Positions 42,817-51,559 of a stretch of 64,000 nucleotides of DNA are shown here, one piece after another (the first letter of the stretch is position 1; the number at the start of each line of letters is the position of its first letter). A program made the translations under genes and the position numbers. A model generated the notes under the pieces. That model was not told the origin of the DNA. It did no database searches and saw only the letters and a list, made by a program, of their open reading frames with translations. Source of the DNA: Variovorax sp. YR216 (lineage in GTDB: Bacteria > Pseudomonadota > Gammaproteobacteria > Burkholderiales > Burkholderiaceae_C); NCBI RefSeq assembly GCF_900107745.1, contig NZ_FNRO01000012.1, positions 124,001 to 188,000 of the forward strand. The letters run 5' to 3'.

Positions 42817-44220
42817 ATGACAACCGCATCCACCGTCGCGCCGGCAGCGGCCAAGAAGCTGCCCTGGTATCGCAAGCTCGGCATGCAGGTGCTGGTCTCG
42901 CTGATCCTGGGCATCCTGGTCGGCTTCGCGTTTCCCAGGTTCGCATCGCAGCTCAAGCTGCTTGGCGACATGTTCCTGTCGCTCATCAAGGCGGGCGTCG
43001 CGCCGCTGGTGTTCCTCACCATCGTGCACGGCATCGCCTCGGCGGGCGACGTGAAGAGCGCGGGCCGCGTGGGCTGGCGGTCGATCGTCTACTTCGAGGT
43101 CATCTCCACGGTTGCCCTGATGGTCGGGCTGCTCGCGGGCAACCTGCTGGGCATCGGCAAAGGCATGACCACGGTCGCGAGCGGCGCTGCCGCGCCGACG
43201 GCCAAGGCCGCGGCACCCCAGGGCTTCCTGGAGTTCATGGCGCACATCGTTCCCGACAACTTCGTCGGCGCCTTCGCCAAGGGCGAGTTGCTGCAGGTGG
43301 TGGTGCTGGCCGTCATGGTGGGCATCGGCATCCTCGCGATTCCGGAGGGCCGCCGCGAGAAGATCAACGGCGGGCTCGATTACATCTCCGAAGTGCTGTT
43401 CTCCTTCATCAACCTGGTGATGAAGCTCGCGCCCATCGGCACCTTCGGCGCGGTCGCGTACTCGGTCGGCAGCAACGGCAGCGCGGTGCTCATTGCGCTG
43501 GCGCAGCTGGTGCTGAGCTTCTACGCGGTCATCGCGATCTTCATCGCGGTGGTGCTCGGGGTGATCGCGAAGCTCGCCGGCTTCAGCCTCTGGCGCTTCC
43601 TGCGCTACATCAAGGACGAGATCCTGATCGTGCTCGGCACCGCGTCATCCGAAAGCGCGCTGCCGCGCCTTCTGATCAAGCTGGAGCGCCTGGGCTGCGC
43701 CAAGCAGACGGTGGGCCTCGTGCTGCCAACGGGCTACGCCTTCAACCTCGACGGCACCTCGATCTTCATGGCGATGGGCGTGATGTTCATCTCGCATGCG
43801 TATGGCGTTCCGCTCTCGATCGATCACCAGGTCGGCATCCTGCTGCTGATGCTGCTGACCTCCAAGGGCGCAGCCACGGTGTCGGGCGGCTCGTTCGTGG
43901 TCTTCGCGGCCACGGTGACGTCGACGGGGATTCTTCCTGTCGAGGGCCTCGCGGTGATCTTCGGCGTCTACCGCTTCCTGTCGATGGCGATCGCGACCTG
44001 CAACACCATCGGCAACAGCGTCGCGGTCGTGGTGGTCGCCAAGTGGTCGGGCACCTTCGATCCCAAAGTGGCCGAGCGGCACCTGTACCCCGAACGCTAC
44101 CCGGACATCGCTGCCGCGGATGCGCAACTCGACGACGGCAACCTGCTGCCGGAAGACACGAAAGACACCAACCCGCATCCCGCCGGCATCGACCTGCGTG
44201 TGCCGGCTCCCGCCCGCTGA
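42817..44220 (+). CDS. dctA: DctA-type dicarboxylate:cation symporter
   Basis: 467 residues of the DAACS family, with helix LVFLTIVHGIASAGDVKSAG near residues 68-87. Later come ILIVLGTASSESALPRLL, the serine-rich hairpin, and LPTGYAFNLDGTSIFMAMG, then TSKGAATVSGGSFVVFAATV and NTIGNSVAVVVVAKWSG. It imports C4-dicarboxylates or related acids with protons or sodium. It follows the lyase by 18 bp (GACGGGGAGGAGACAAC in front). A second transporter receptor downstream is broken. Confidence 0.93.
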   Translation: MTTASTVAPAAAKKLPWYRKLGMQVLVSLILGILVGFAFPRFASQLKLLGDMFLSLIKAGVAPLVFLTIVHGIASAGDVKSAGRVGWRSIVYFEVISTVALMVGLLAGNLLGIGKGMTTVASGAAAPTAKAAAPQGFLEFMAHIVPDNFVGAFAKGELLQVVVLAVMVGIGILAIPEGRREKINGGLDYISEVLFSFINLVMKLAPIGTFGAVAYSVGSNGSAVLIALAQLVLSFYAVIAIFIAVVLGVIAKLAGFSLWRFLRYIKDEILIVLGTASSESALPRLLIKLERLGCAKQTVGLVLPTGYAFNLDGTSIFMAMGVMFISHAYGVPLSIDHQVGILLLMLLTSKGAATVSGGSFVVFAATVTSTGILPVEGLAVIFGVYRFLSMAIATCNTIGNSVAVVVVAKWSGTFDPKVAERHLYPERYPDIAAADAQLDDGNLLPEDTKDTNPHPAGIDLRVPAPAR

Positions 44221-44252
44221 ACTGCCCCGCCCCACTTCCCAAGGAATTCATC

Positions 44253-44716
44253 ATGAAGTCGAACTGGAAACTTGGCGCACTTGCTCTCGCCTTCGGGGGC
44301 CGGCGCTGGTCGATGTGATCGGCGGGCAGGTCGATGGCATCTTCGACCAGACCAACACCGCGCTGCCACAGATCAAGGAGGCGAAGGTGCGCGCACTGGC
44401 GGTGACGTCGAAGGTCCGCCTGCCGCAACTCAAGGATGTGCCGACGCTCTCCGAGACGGTGCTGCCGAACTTCGAGGCCTCGACCTGGTACGGCGTCTAT
44501 GCACCCAAGGGCACGCCGCAGCCGGTGCTCGACAAGGTGCTGGCGGCTTATCAAAAGGTCATGACCGACAAGGCCTTCACCGACAAGATGGCCGAGCAGG
44601 CCATCCAGTTGCTGCCCGCCGAGCAATACACCGGCGCGGCGCTGGGCAAGCACACCGAAAACGAAGTCGCCCGCTGGAAGACGGTTGCGGCCAGGACCAA
44701 TATCTCCCTGGATTGA
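44253..44716 (+). pseudogene. Bug/TctC-type solute receptor gene with a large internal deletion
   Basis: The gene starts properly (AAGGAATTCATC, then MKSNWKLGALALAFG, a signal-peptide start). At about 44298 the reading frame changes and the sequence continues as GPALVDVIGGQVDGIFDQ. From there it runs to the end of a TctC protein (TWYGVYAPKGTPQPVLDKVL, then EVARWKTVAARTNISLD). About 180 residues of the normal 325 are missing at that junction. No complete product can be made. It was likely the periplasmic receptor for the same substrate. Confidence 0.85.
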
Positions 44717-44717
44717 C

Positions 44718-46148
44718 ATGGACGCAGTTCGAATCGAGCACGACGCCTTTGGCCCGGTCGAGATTCCCGCCGACCGCTACTGGGGCGCCCAGACGCAGCG
44801 CGCGCTCGGCGTGTTCGACGTCGGCGAGGAGCGCTTTCCGGCCTGCCTGATCCGCGCCTTCGGCCTGCAGAAGATGGCGGCGGCCCGTGCCAACCAGCGG
44901 TGCGAAGCATTGACGACGATGCTGGCGGAACCCATCGTCGCGGCGGCCGGCGAGATGCGCGACGGCCGCTTCGATGCGCACTTCCCGCTCACGATCTGGC
45001 AGACCGGCTCGGGCACCCAGACCAACATGAACGCGAACGAGGTGATCGCGAACCGGGCGAACGAGCTGCTCGGGCAGTCGCTGGGCACCAAGACGCCGGT
45101 GCATCCCAACGATCATGTCAATGCCTCGCAATCGTCCAACGACAGCTTCCCGACCGTCATGCATCTGGTCACGGTGCTCGAACTGGAAGAGCGGCTGAAA
45201 CCCTCGCTCGCGCTGCTGCAGCGCAGCCTGCGGGATCGCGCCGAGGCCTTCGCAGATGTTCTGAAGATCGCCCGCACGCACCTGATGGACGCAGTGCCCA
45301 TGACGATGGGCCAGAGCTTCGACACCTTCGCGCGCCAGGTCGCGCATGGGATCGACCGCATCGACGCCACCATGCCGCGCCTGTTGTCGCTGCCGCAAGG
45401 TGGAACCGCGGCCGGCACGGGCCTGAATGCGCCGCCGGATTTCGATGCGTTCTTCTGCGAGGAGATCGGCGCGCTCACGGGGTTCGGCTTTTCGCCCAAT
45501 CCGTCGAAGTTCGAAGGCATGGCGGCGCACGACGCGCTGGTCGAAGTGTCGGGTGCGCTGAATGTGCTCGCCACTTCGCTGCTCAAGATCGCCAACGACC
45601 TGCGCTGGCTCGGGTCCGGGCCGCGTTGCGGCCTTGGCGAACTGAAGATCCCGGACGACGGCCTCACCAGCTCGATCGTGCCGGGCAAGAAGAACCCGAC
45701 GATCGCGGAAGTGATGGCACAGGCCTGCATGCAGGTCGTGGGCAATCACGCGACGATCACGCTGGCCAATGCGTCGGGCAATTTCGAACTGAACGTCGCC
45801 AAGCCGGTGCTGATCGCCAACCTGCTTCAATCGATCCGCGTCATCGCGGATGCGTCGAGGGTGATGGCGAGCAAGCTGGTCCAGGGCATCGAAGTCGACG
45901 GCGATCGACTTGCGAGCCATGTCGAGAACGCCTTGCTGGCCGTCACTGCGTTGAACCCGCACCTCGGCTATGACCGCGTGGCGAAGATCACAGCCGTGGC
46001 GCTTGAGAAGGGCATCACACCGCGCGCGGCGGCCTTGTCCCTCGGGCTCGTGGACGAAGCGACTTACGACCGGATCGTGGATGCGGCAAGGATGGCCCGC
46101 CAGCAGGGACTCAGGGCAGCAGCGGCGGCATGCAGCCTCTCGCTCTGA
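44718..46148 (+). CDS. fumC: Class II fumarase (FumC-like) with a variant signature
   Basis: 476 residues from MDAVRIEHDAFGPVEIPADR. The conserved regions TGSGTQTNMNANEVIANRA (95-113), ASQSSNDSFPT (136-146) and THLMDAVPMTMGQ belong to class II fumarases. The family signature usually written GSSIMPGKVNP reads SSIVPGKKNP here, with Val and Lys substitutions, so specificity may differ from ordinary fumarase. Expected reaction: fumarate to malate. In this module it would use the fumarate released by the lyase. It starts one base after the TctC remnant. Confidence 0.88.
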   Translation: MDAVRIEHDAFGPVEIPADRYWGAQTQRALGVFDVGEERFPACLIRAFGLQKMAAARANQRCEALTTMLAEPIVAAAGEMRDGRFDAHFPLTIWQTGSGTQTNMNANEVIANRANELLGQSLGTKTPVHPNDHVNASQSSNDSFPTVMHLVTVLELEERLKPSLALLQRSLRDRAEAFADVLKIARTHLMDAVPMTMGQSFDTFARQVAHGIDRIDATMPRLLSLPQGGTAAGTGLNAPPDFDAFFCEEIGALTGFGFSPNPSKFEGMAAHDALVEVSGALNVLATSLLKIANDLRWLGSGPRCGLGELKIPDDGLTSSIVPGKKNPTIAEVMAQACMQVVGNHATITLANASGNFELNVAKPVLIANLLQSIRVIADASRVMASKLVQGIEVDGDRLASHVENALLAVTALNPHLGYDRVAKITAVALEKGITPRAAALSLGLVDEATYDRIVDAARMARQQGLRAAAAACSLSL

Positions 46149-46243
46149 TAGACGGCGCGCTCCAGCAGGTCGCGCGACCACAGGAGCGCATCGTCGTGCA
46201 AGTCCGCAACGAAGAGTCGTTGATGGAATGCGTGTAGCGGTCC

Positions 46244-47149
46244 TCAGCCTCGCACGCCCCATGCTGCACCGGCAAGAGACTTCGCGAGGTAGTCGATGAA
46301 GAGCCTGACCTTCGGCACGACGAACTTTCGGGTCGGATAGACCGCGAAGATCCCGAGCTCGATCGAACGGAAGCCGGGCAGCAATTCCACGAGAGTACCT
46401 GCCGCAAGGTGCTCTTCGACAAGGAAAGTCGGCTGCAGGATGACGCCCGCACCGTTCAGCGCCGCGACGATGCAGGTGTCGCCGTTGTTCGAGCGAAGCC
46501 TCGGCACGACCTTCACGGTGACGGCGCCGTCCGGCCCTTCGAAACTCCACTGGTCACCCATCGCGAGCAGCGTGTAGGCGATCACGTCGTGCGCCCTGAG
46601 ATCCGAAGGCTTCAGCGGCGTGCCTCGCCGCTTGAGGTAGTGGGGCGAGGCGCACAGGACCAGGCGGGTGGTCGCGATTTCCCGCGAGATGAGCGACGAG
46701 TCGGGCAACCGCGCAATGCGGATGGCGAGATCGAAGCCCTCGTCCACGAGGTCGACCACCCGATCGGAGAGATTGACGTCCAGCGAGACCTGCGGATGTG
46801 CGGCCATGAAGCCCACCCAGAGCCGCGCCAGGTGCTTGACGCCGAAGCTCAATGGAACGCTGACCTTGAGCAGGCCGCTCGCACTGCCCGCCCTTGTGGA
46901 GACCTCCGCCTCCGACTCCTCGATGCTGGAGAGGATCTCGCGGCAGCGCGAATGGAAGACCTCACCCTCCCCCGTGAGTGACAGCCTGCGCGTCGTGCGG
47001 TGCAAGAGCCTCACACCCAGGCGTTGCTCCAGGTCCGCCACATAGCGGGAAACGGCGGCCTTCGAGATGGACAGTGCGCCAGCGGCCGAGACGAAGCTGC
47101 CCGCTTCCACGACGGCGCTGAACACCCGCATCTCCTGAAATTTGTCCAT
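46244..47149 (-). CDS. LysR-family regulator
   Basis: 301 residues with the winged helix (VFSAVVEAGSFVSAAGALSISKAAVSRYVADLE) and a LysR effector domain (DLAIRIARLPDSSLISREIA). It belongs to the DNA-binding subgroup often divergent from small oxidoreductase genes. It faces the DODA-type dioxygenase across a 127-bp gap, so it probably controls 47277-48843. Confidence 0.9.
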   Translation of the reverse strand: MDKFQEMRVFSAVVEAGSFVSAAGALSISKAAVSRYVADLEQRLGVRLLHRTTRRLSLTGEGEVFHSRCREILSSIEESEAEVSTRAGSASGLLKVSVPLSFGVKHLARLWVGFMAAHPQVSLDVNLSDRVVDLVDEGFDLAIRIARLPDSSLISREIATTRLVLCASPHYLKRRGTPLKPSDLRAHDVIAYTLLAMGDQWSFEGPDGAVTVKVVPRLRSNNGDTCIVAALNGAGVILQPTFLVEEHLAAGTLVELLPGFRSIELGIFAVYPTRKFVVPKVRLFIDYLAKSLAGAAWGVRG

Positions 47150-47276
47150 TGATCCAGATTTCTGAACTATTTATCCCCGAATGACCAGTTTATCTCCACG
47201 TGGCGAGTCAATAAAGTTGCTTCATGCTCCCGCCGGGCTCGCTGGCGGAGTCGTGATCCACCGAAGGAGATTCGAA

Positions 47277-47351
47277 ATGAAGGTACTGGGACGATGGATC
47301 ACGAATGGCTGTTCTGGGACCACCAGGACTCTCGGCCTCGGCGCCAAGTAG
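47277..47351 (+). CDS. 24-codon open frame with strong ribosome binding site (leader peptide or remnant)
   Basis: GAAGGAGATTCGAA stands directly before ATG, the best ribosome binding site in this region. The frame encodes MKVLGRWITNGCSGTTRTLG and four more residues, ending at TAG. It lies 26 bp before the ATGACC repeat that starts the dioxygenase gene, which itself has no ribosome binding site. It may be a leader that couples translation, or the two ends of a deleted gene. I do not recognise it. Confidence 0.4.
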   Translation: MKVLGRWITNGCSGTTRTLGLGAK

Positions 47352-47377
47352 CACGCGCGGCAGACCCTCGCTCTCGC

Positions 47378-48211
47378 ATGACCATGACCATGACCATGAC
47401 CACCCTGCCCACCCTCTTCGTCTCGCATGGAGCGCCAACCTTCGCGCTGGAACCCGGACTCGCCGGAGCGCAACTGGGCGCCCTGGGCCAGGCGCTCGGC
47501 AAGCCGCGCGCGATCGTGCTGGTGTCGCCGCACTGGATGACGCGCGGCGTCGAAGTCGGGGCTGCCGCCCGGCCGGAGACGATCCACGATTTCGGCGGCT
47601 TTCCTCGCGCCCTGTACCAGCTTGCATACCCTGCGCCTGGCGCACCTGACACGGCACGCCGCATCGCCGAGGTGCTCGGCGCGTCGGGGATCGCGGCTTC
47701 GCTCAACGAGCGACAGGGGCTGGATCACGGCGCCTGGGTGCCGCTGCTGCACCTGTATCCCGCGGCAGACGTGCCGGTGGTCCAGGTGTCGCTGCCGGCC
47801 GGCCTCGACAGCCGCACGGCGTACGAACTGGGCGTTGCCCTCAAGCCGCTGTCAGCCGAGGGCATGCTGGTGATCGGCTCGGGCAGCCTCACGCACAATC
47901 TCTACGAGTTTCGCGCCGGCACGACCGACGAAGCGGCATACGCGCGCGAGTTCTCGCTGTGGGTGCGGCAAAGGGTCCTCGCGGGTGACCGCGATGGCCT
48001 GCTGAATGCGCTGGCGCGCGCACCGCACGCCCAGCGCGCACATCCGACGACCGAGCACTTCCTGCCGCTGCTGGTGGCGCTCGGCGCGGCCGGCGACAGC
48101 CTGCCCGCGACAGTGCTGGACGGCGGCATCCGTCACGGCGTGCTCGCGATGGAGTCGTATGTCTTCGGGCGCGCATTGACGCTCGAAACCAAGGAAAAGG
48201 AATTCGCATGA
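47378..48211 (+). CDS. DODA-type (LigB-like) extradiol dioxygenase
   Basis: The start is uncertain: four tandem ATGACC units (47378-47401) offer four in-frame ATGs, so the N-terminus is MTMTMTMTTLPTLFVSHGAP. 277 residues with the LigB/DODA metal histidines in FVSHGAP, VLVSPHWMT, LDHGAWVPL and GSGSLTHNLYEF. This group (YgiD) opens aromatic rings such as 4,5-DOPA; the cellular substrate of bacterial members is mostly unknown. Its stop overlaps the ATG of the esterase gene. The upstream extension is only weakly coding. Confidence 0.88.
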   Translation: MTMTMTMTTLPTLFVSHGAPTFALEPGLAGAQLGALGQALGKPRAIVLVSPHWMTRGVEVGAAARPETIHDFGGFPRALYQLAYPAPGAPDTARRIAEVLGASGIAASLNERQGLDHGAWVPLLHLYPAADVPVVQVSLPAGLDSRTAYELGVALKPLSAEGMLVIGSGSLTHNLYEFRAGTTDEAAYAREFSLWVRQRVLAGDRDGLLNALARAPHAQRAHPTTEHFLPLLVALGAAGDSLPATVLDGGIRHGVLAMESYVFGRALTLETKEKEFA

Positions 48212-48843
48212 CCGACACATCGATCGTCGTTGCACGGCCGGACAAACCGGCGCATCTGGTCCTGCTGTTCCATGGGGTCGGCTCTTCTGCCGCCAACCTG
48301 GTCCCGCTGGCCGAACTGGTTGCACAGGCCCGCCCCGATGCGATGGTGGTCAGCGTGGACGGGCCCCATCCGTCCAATCTGGGGCGTGGCCGCGAATGGT
48401 TTTCGGTCGCCGGTGTGACCGAGGAGAACCGGCCGCAGCGTGTCGCACTTGCCCTGCCCCTGTTCAGGGACACGATCGCCCACTGGCAGCGGGCCAGCGG
48501 ACTGGGCGCAGGCCAGACGACGCTCATCGGTTTCTCGCAGGGCGCGATCATGGCGCTGGAAGCAACGCAAGCGGGCGATCAGCTGGTGGCCCGCGTCGTC
48601 GCGCTGGCAGGCCGATTCGCCGAGCCCGTGCGTCGCGTGCCGTCGGGCGTGCGCTTCCACTTCATCCATGGCGCGGCCGATCCTGTCATCCTGGCTCAGT
48701 TCAGCGTCGAGGCAGCGCAGAAGCTGAGGGACCTCGGCGCCGACGTCACCGTCGACGTGCTCCCTGACCTGGGCCATGGCATCGACATGCGCGTTGCGAA
48801 TCTGTTGGCCGGGTATTTTGGGCGCGATCGTCGCACCCCCTGA
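48208..48843 (+). CDS. Phospholipase/carboxylesterase-family esterase (YpfH-like)
   Basis: 211 residues, starting at the ATGA overlap with the dioxygenase. Alpha/beta-hydrolase features: LLFHGVGSSAANLV, the nucleophile GFSQGAIMAL, IHGAADPVI with the catalytic Asp, and GHGIDMRVANLL with the catalytic His. It should hydrolyse carboxyl esters. Coupling to the DODA-type enzyme suggests that it acts before or after ring cleavage, but this is inference. Confidence 0.88.
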   Translation: MTDTSIVVARPDKPAHLVLLFHGVGSSAANLVPLAELVAQARPDAMVVSVDGPHPSNLGRGREWFSVAGVTEENRPQRVALALPLFRDTIAHWQRASGLGAGQTTLIGFSQGAIMALEATQAGDQLVARVVALAGRFAEPVRRVPSGVRFHFIHGAADPVILAQFSVEAAQKLRDLGADVTVDVLPDLGHGIDMRVANLLAGYFGRDRRTP

Positions 48844-48925
48844 TGCTGATGCCGCTGCCGCCACCGCAGTTCATCGCCGCTCGCTGTTCGTCACGTCGCC
48901 GTGTCGCAACAGGACAAAGCCCGAC

Positions 48926-50398
48926 CTACCATCCTCCACCAAGGGCCAGGAACAAGGCGACCTGATCGGTCACCAGGTCGGCATCCGATGCCGCGAGCGA
49001 TGCCTCGCTGGACGCCAGCGAGCGCTCGGCGTCGAGGGCGTCGAGGTAGCCGACCTTGCCGCTCTGGTACATCCGCCGCGCCTGCTCGGCCACCGTCGAA
49101 GCTTCGTCGCGCGAAGCGCGCAGCGACGCGTGACGATCGAGTTCGTGTGCGTACGCGCTGAGTGCCGTTTCGGTTTCCCGCAGGGCGGTCAGCACCGTGC
49201 CGTCGAACTTGGCGGCCGCCATGCGCGTGCCGGCTTCAGCCTGCGCGATGCGCGCATCAGCGATGCCGTTGTTGGGCAGCGTCCAGGAGATGAGCGGCCC
49301 GAGACTCCACGCGAAGGTGTCGCGGCGACCGAAGTCGTCGGCCGGGCCGACCGACGACGCGGCGAGTCCCAGGGTGATCTTCGGATAGCGGTCGGCCACC
49401 GCCACGCCGATGCGCGCCGTGGAAGCCGCAAGCTCGCGCTCGGCCTGCCGGACGTCCGGCCGGCGACGCAGCATCTCGGCCCCATCGCCCACCGGCACCG
49501 CGCCGGCCACTTGCGGCGGTACGACGCACTCCGTCACCTCCCTGGAGAAGGCGTGCGGAGCGGTGCCCGTCAGCACGGCGAGGCGGTACACCGCCCCTTC
49601 GCGCTGCGCCCGCAGCGGCGGCATGGCGGCGAGCAATTGCTGCGCCTGGCTTCGTGCACGCGACACATCGATGGAACTCACGCGTCCCGCCTGCTGAAGC
49701 CGCTGCGATGCATCCACCGCCTCTTGCTGCAGTTCGGCGGACTTGCGCGCGCTTTGCAGGCGCAGCCCCAAGGAGCACACATCGGCGTAGGCGCGCGCCG
49801 TGCCGGCTGCGACGCTGACGCGCACCAGATCCAGTGCGGCCGACGCCGACTCGGTCGTCGCATGCGCTGCCTCGCTGGCACGACGGATCTGGCCGAACAG
49901 GTCGATCTGATACGACACCGCGCCGCCCAGGCTGTAGTGAAAAGCGTTTGGCGGCTCATAGCCCGGCTGCAAGAGCGACAGCCCCGAGACATGGCCATAC
50001 GAAGGCCCGCCGTTCACACCGATGACCGGCTTGGCGGCACCGTCGACCTCCGTCTCCAGTGCTTCGACGCGCTCCAGATTGGCCGCGGCCTGGCGCAAGT
50101 CGGTATTGCTTGCCAGGGCTTGCTCCACCAGCCGGTCCAGCAATGGGTCGTTGTACAGCCGCCACCAATGCGCCGGCAGCGGGTCCTGCGAAAAGGGATG
50201 CGCCGAGGGAGCGTCGGATGACCGCCGCGACGACATGGCGCCCTCGAACGGCGCCGCGGCTTCGGGCTTCGCAGCGATGGCATCGTCGGGCTGCTTGTAG
50301 TCGGGGCCGACCGTCGTGCAGGCCGCGAGCAGCACCGTTGCAGCAGAGATGGCGCACAGGCCCAGGGGCCGCGAGACGCGGCGAAGGCGAACTGGCAC
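48926..50398 (-). CDS. Outer-membrane efflux factor (NodT/OprM type), lipoprotein
   Basis: The start is GTG at 50398, because GAGGAAGGGGTAAGCGTC precedes it and no ATG is available. 490 residues: the lipobox CAISAATVLLAAC (Cys about 27), then two OEP repeats typical of RND/EmrAB-type outer-membrane factors (WWRLYNDPLLDRLVEQALA, LVRVSVAAGTARAYADVC, and ETALSAYAHELDRHASL). It forms the exit duct of the efflux system and follows the HlyD gene with 5 bp between. Confidence 0.88.
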   Translation of the reverse strand: MPVRLRRVSRPLGLCAISAATVLLAACTTVGPDYKQPDDAIAAKPEAAAPFEGAMSSRRSSDAPSAHPFSQDPLPAHWWRLYNDPLLDRLVEQALASNTDLRQAAANLERVEALETEVDGAAKPVIGVNGGPSYGHVSGLSLLQPGYEPPNAFHYSLGGAVSYQIDLFGQIRRASEAAHATTESASAALDLVRVSVAAGTARAYADVCSLGLRLQSARKSAELQQEAVDASQRLQQAGRVSSIDVSRARSQAQQLLAAMPPLRAQREGAVYRLAVLTGTAPHAFSREVTECVVPPQVAGAVPVGDGAEMLRRRPDVRQAERELAASTARIGVAVADRYPKITLGLAASSVGPADDFGRRDTFAWSLGPLISWTLPNNGIADARIAQAEAGTRMAAAKFDGTVLTALRETETALSAYAHELDRHASLRASRDEASTVAEQARRMYQSGKVGYLDALDAERSLASSEASLAASDADLVTDQVALFLALGGGW

Positions 50399-50403
50399 GA
50401 CGC

Positions 50404-51345
50404 TTACCCCTTCCTCTCGAGCTGCAGGAGCCCTGCGGATGCGGCGTCCCCTCCCCGCCCTTGCTCGATGACCTGCACCGTCACGGTCTGTCCCGCGACG
50501 AGGTGCATCCCTCTGGGCAGCGGATCCAGCTTGATTCGCACGGGAACCCGCTGCGCCAGGCGCACCCAGTTGAACGTCGGATTCACGCTCGGCAGCAGGT
50601 TGGCGCTGGTCGAGCGGTCCCGGTCCGCGATGCCGGCAGCAAAGCTCTCCACGGTGCCGGCGAGCGCAGCGCCCTCGCCCATCGTGGTCACGCGTACGCG
50701 GTCGCCGGTGTGGATGCGCGGCAGCTTGGTCTCTTCGAAGTAGCCTTCCACATAGAAGGATGCCGCGTCGACCAGCGCCAGTGCCGGACGCCCCGACGTG
50801 GCATAGCTGCCTTGCCGCATGTCCAGATTGGTCACGAGGCCGTCGGTGGGCGCACGCACCGAAGCCCGCGCCAGATTGAGCCGCGCGGAATCCAGGGAGA
50901 CCTCGGCCTGCGCCACTGCGGCACGCGCCTGCTCGACGCGCGTGCGCGCCTGCTCGCGCACCTCCTGCGAGATCAGTGTTCCGAGGCCCGCGTTGCGGCC
51001 GTCTTCGCGCTGGGCTTGCGCGAGCGTGGTGCGCTGTGCAGCCAGCGCCACCTCGGCCTGGCGCACGGCGAGCCGATAGCGCGCCGGATCCACTTCGAAC
51101 AGAAGCGCACCGGCCTTGACCGGTTCGTTGTCCTGGATGGACACCGCGGTCACCAGCCCGGACACATCGGGGGCGATCTGCACGACGTTGGCGCGCACGC
51201 GGCCGTCGCGCGTCCACGGTGCCAGCTCGTAGTGGTCCCAGAGGCGCAACCCGGCCCACACCGAGGCCGCCACGACGGCGCAGGTGACGATGATGGGAAT
51301 CAGGCGCTGCAGCCAGCGCCGATCGATGAGAGAACGGACATTCAT
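50404..51345 (-). CDS. HlyD/AaeA-type periplasmic adaptor subunit
   Basis: The start at MNVRSLIDRRWLQRLIPIIV gives a 313-residue protein with one N-terminal membrane helix. The biotinyl-lipoyl halves (APDVSGLVTAVSIQDNEPVK and SVRAPTDGLVTNLDMRQGSY) sit either side of a coiled-coil hairpin (about 85-150). It links the inner-membrane FUSC protein to the outer-membrane factor. Its order and neighbours match aaeXAB-like pumps. Confidence 0.88.
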   Translation of the reverse strand: MNVRSLIDRRWLQRLIPIIVTCAVVAASVWAGLRLWDHYELAPWTRDGRVRANVVQIAPDVSGLVTAVSIQDNEPVKAGALLFEVDPARYRLAVRQAEVALAAQRTTLAQAQREDGRNAGLGTLISQEVREQARTRVEQARAAVAQAEVSLDSARLNLARASVRAPTDGLVTNLDMRQGSYATSGRPALALVDAASFYVEGYFEETKLPRIHTGDRVRVTTMGEGAALAGTVESFAAGIADRDRSTSANLLPSVNPTFNWVRLAQRVPVRIKLDPLPRGMHLVAGQTVTVQVIEQGRGGDAASAGLLQLERKG

Positions 51346-51361
51346 AGCGGGATCGATACAG

Positions 51362-51559
51362 TCAGGAAGTGGCGCGGCTGAGTGCAAAGAGCACCAGCAG
51401 GTACAGCGCCATGTCGAAAAGCGCCGGGTGCCAGACCCAGCGGTAGAGGCCGGCGAAGGCGAGAAGACGGCGCACGGCCCAGGTGGCAGGCAGCGCGCAT
51501 GCCGCCAGCACCATCACCCACGGCAGGTAGAGACCAAACAGACTGGCTTCGCCGATCAT
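51362..51559 (-). CDS. DUF1656 small membrane protein (AaeX-like)
   Basis: 65 residues with two hydrophobic helices (MIGEASLFGLYLPWVMVLAA, then FDMALYLLVLFALSR). DUF1656 proteins stand between FUSC and HlyD genes in aromatic-acid efflux operons. The start overlaps the FUSC stop by 4 bp. Confidence 0.87.
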   Translation of the reverse strand: MIGEASLFGLYLPWVMVLAACALPATWAVRRLLAFAGLYRWVWHPALFDMALYLLVLFALSRATS

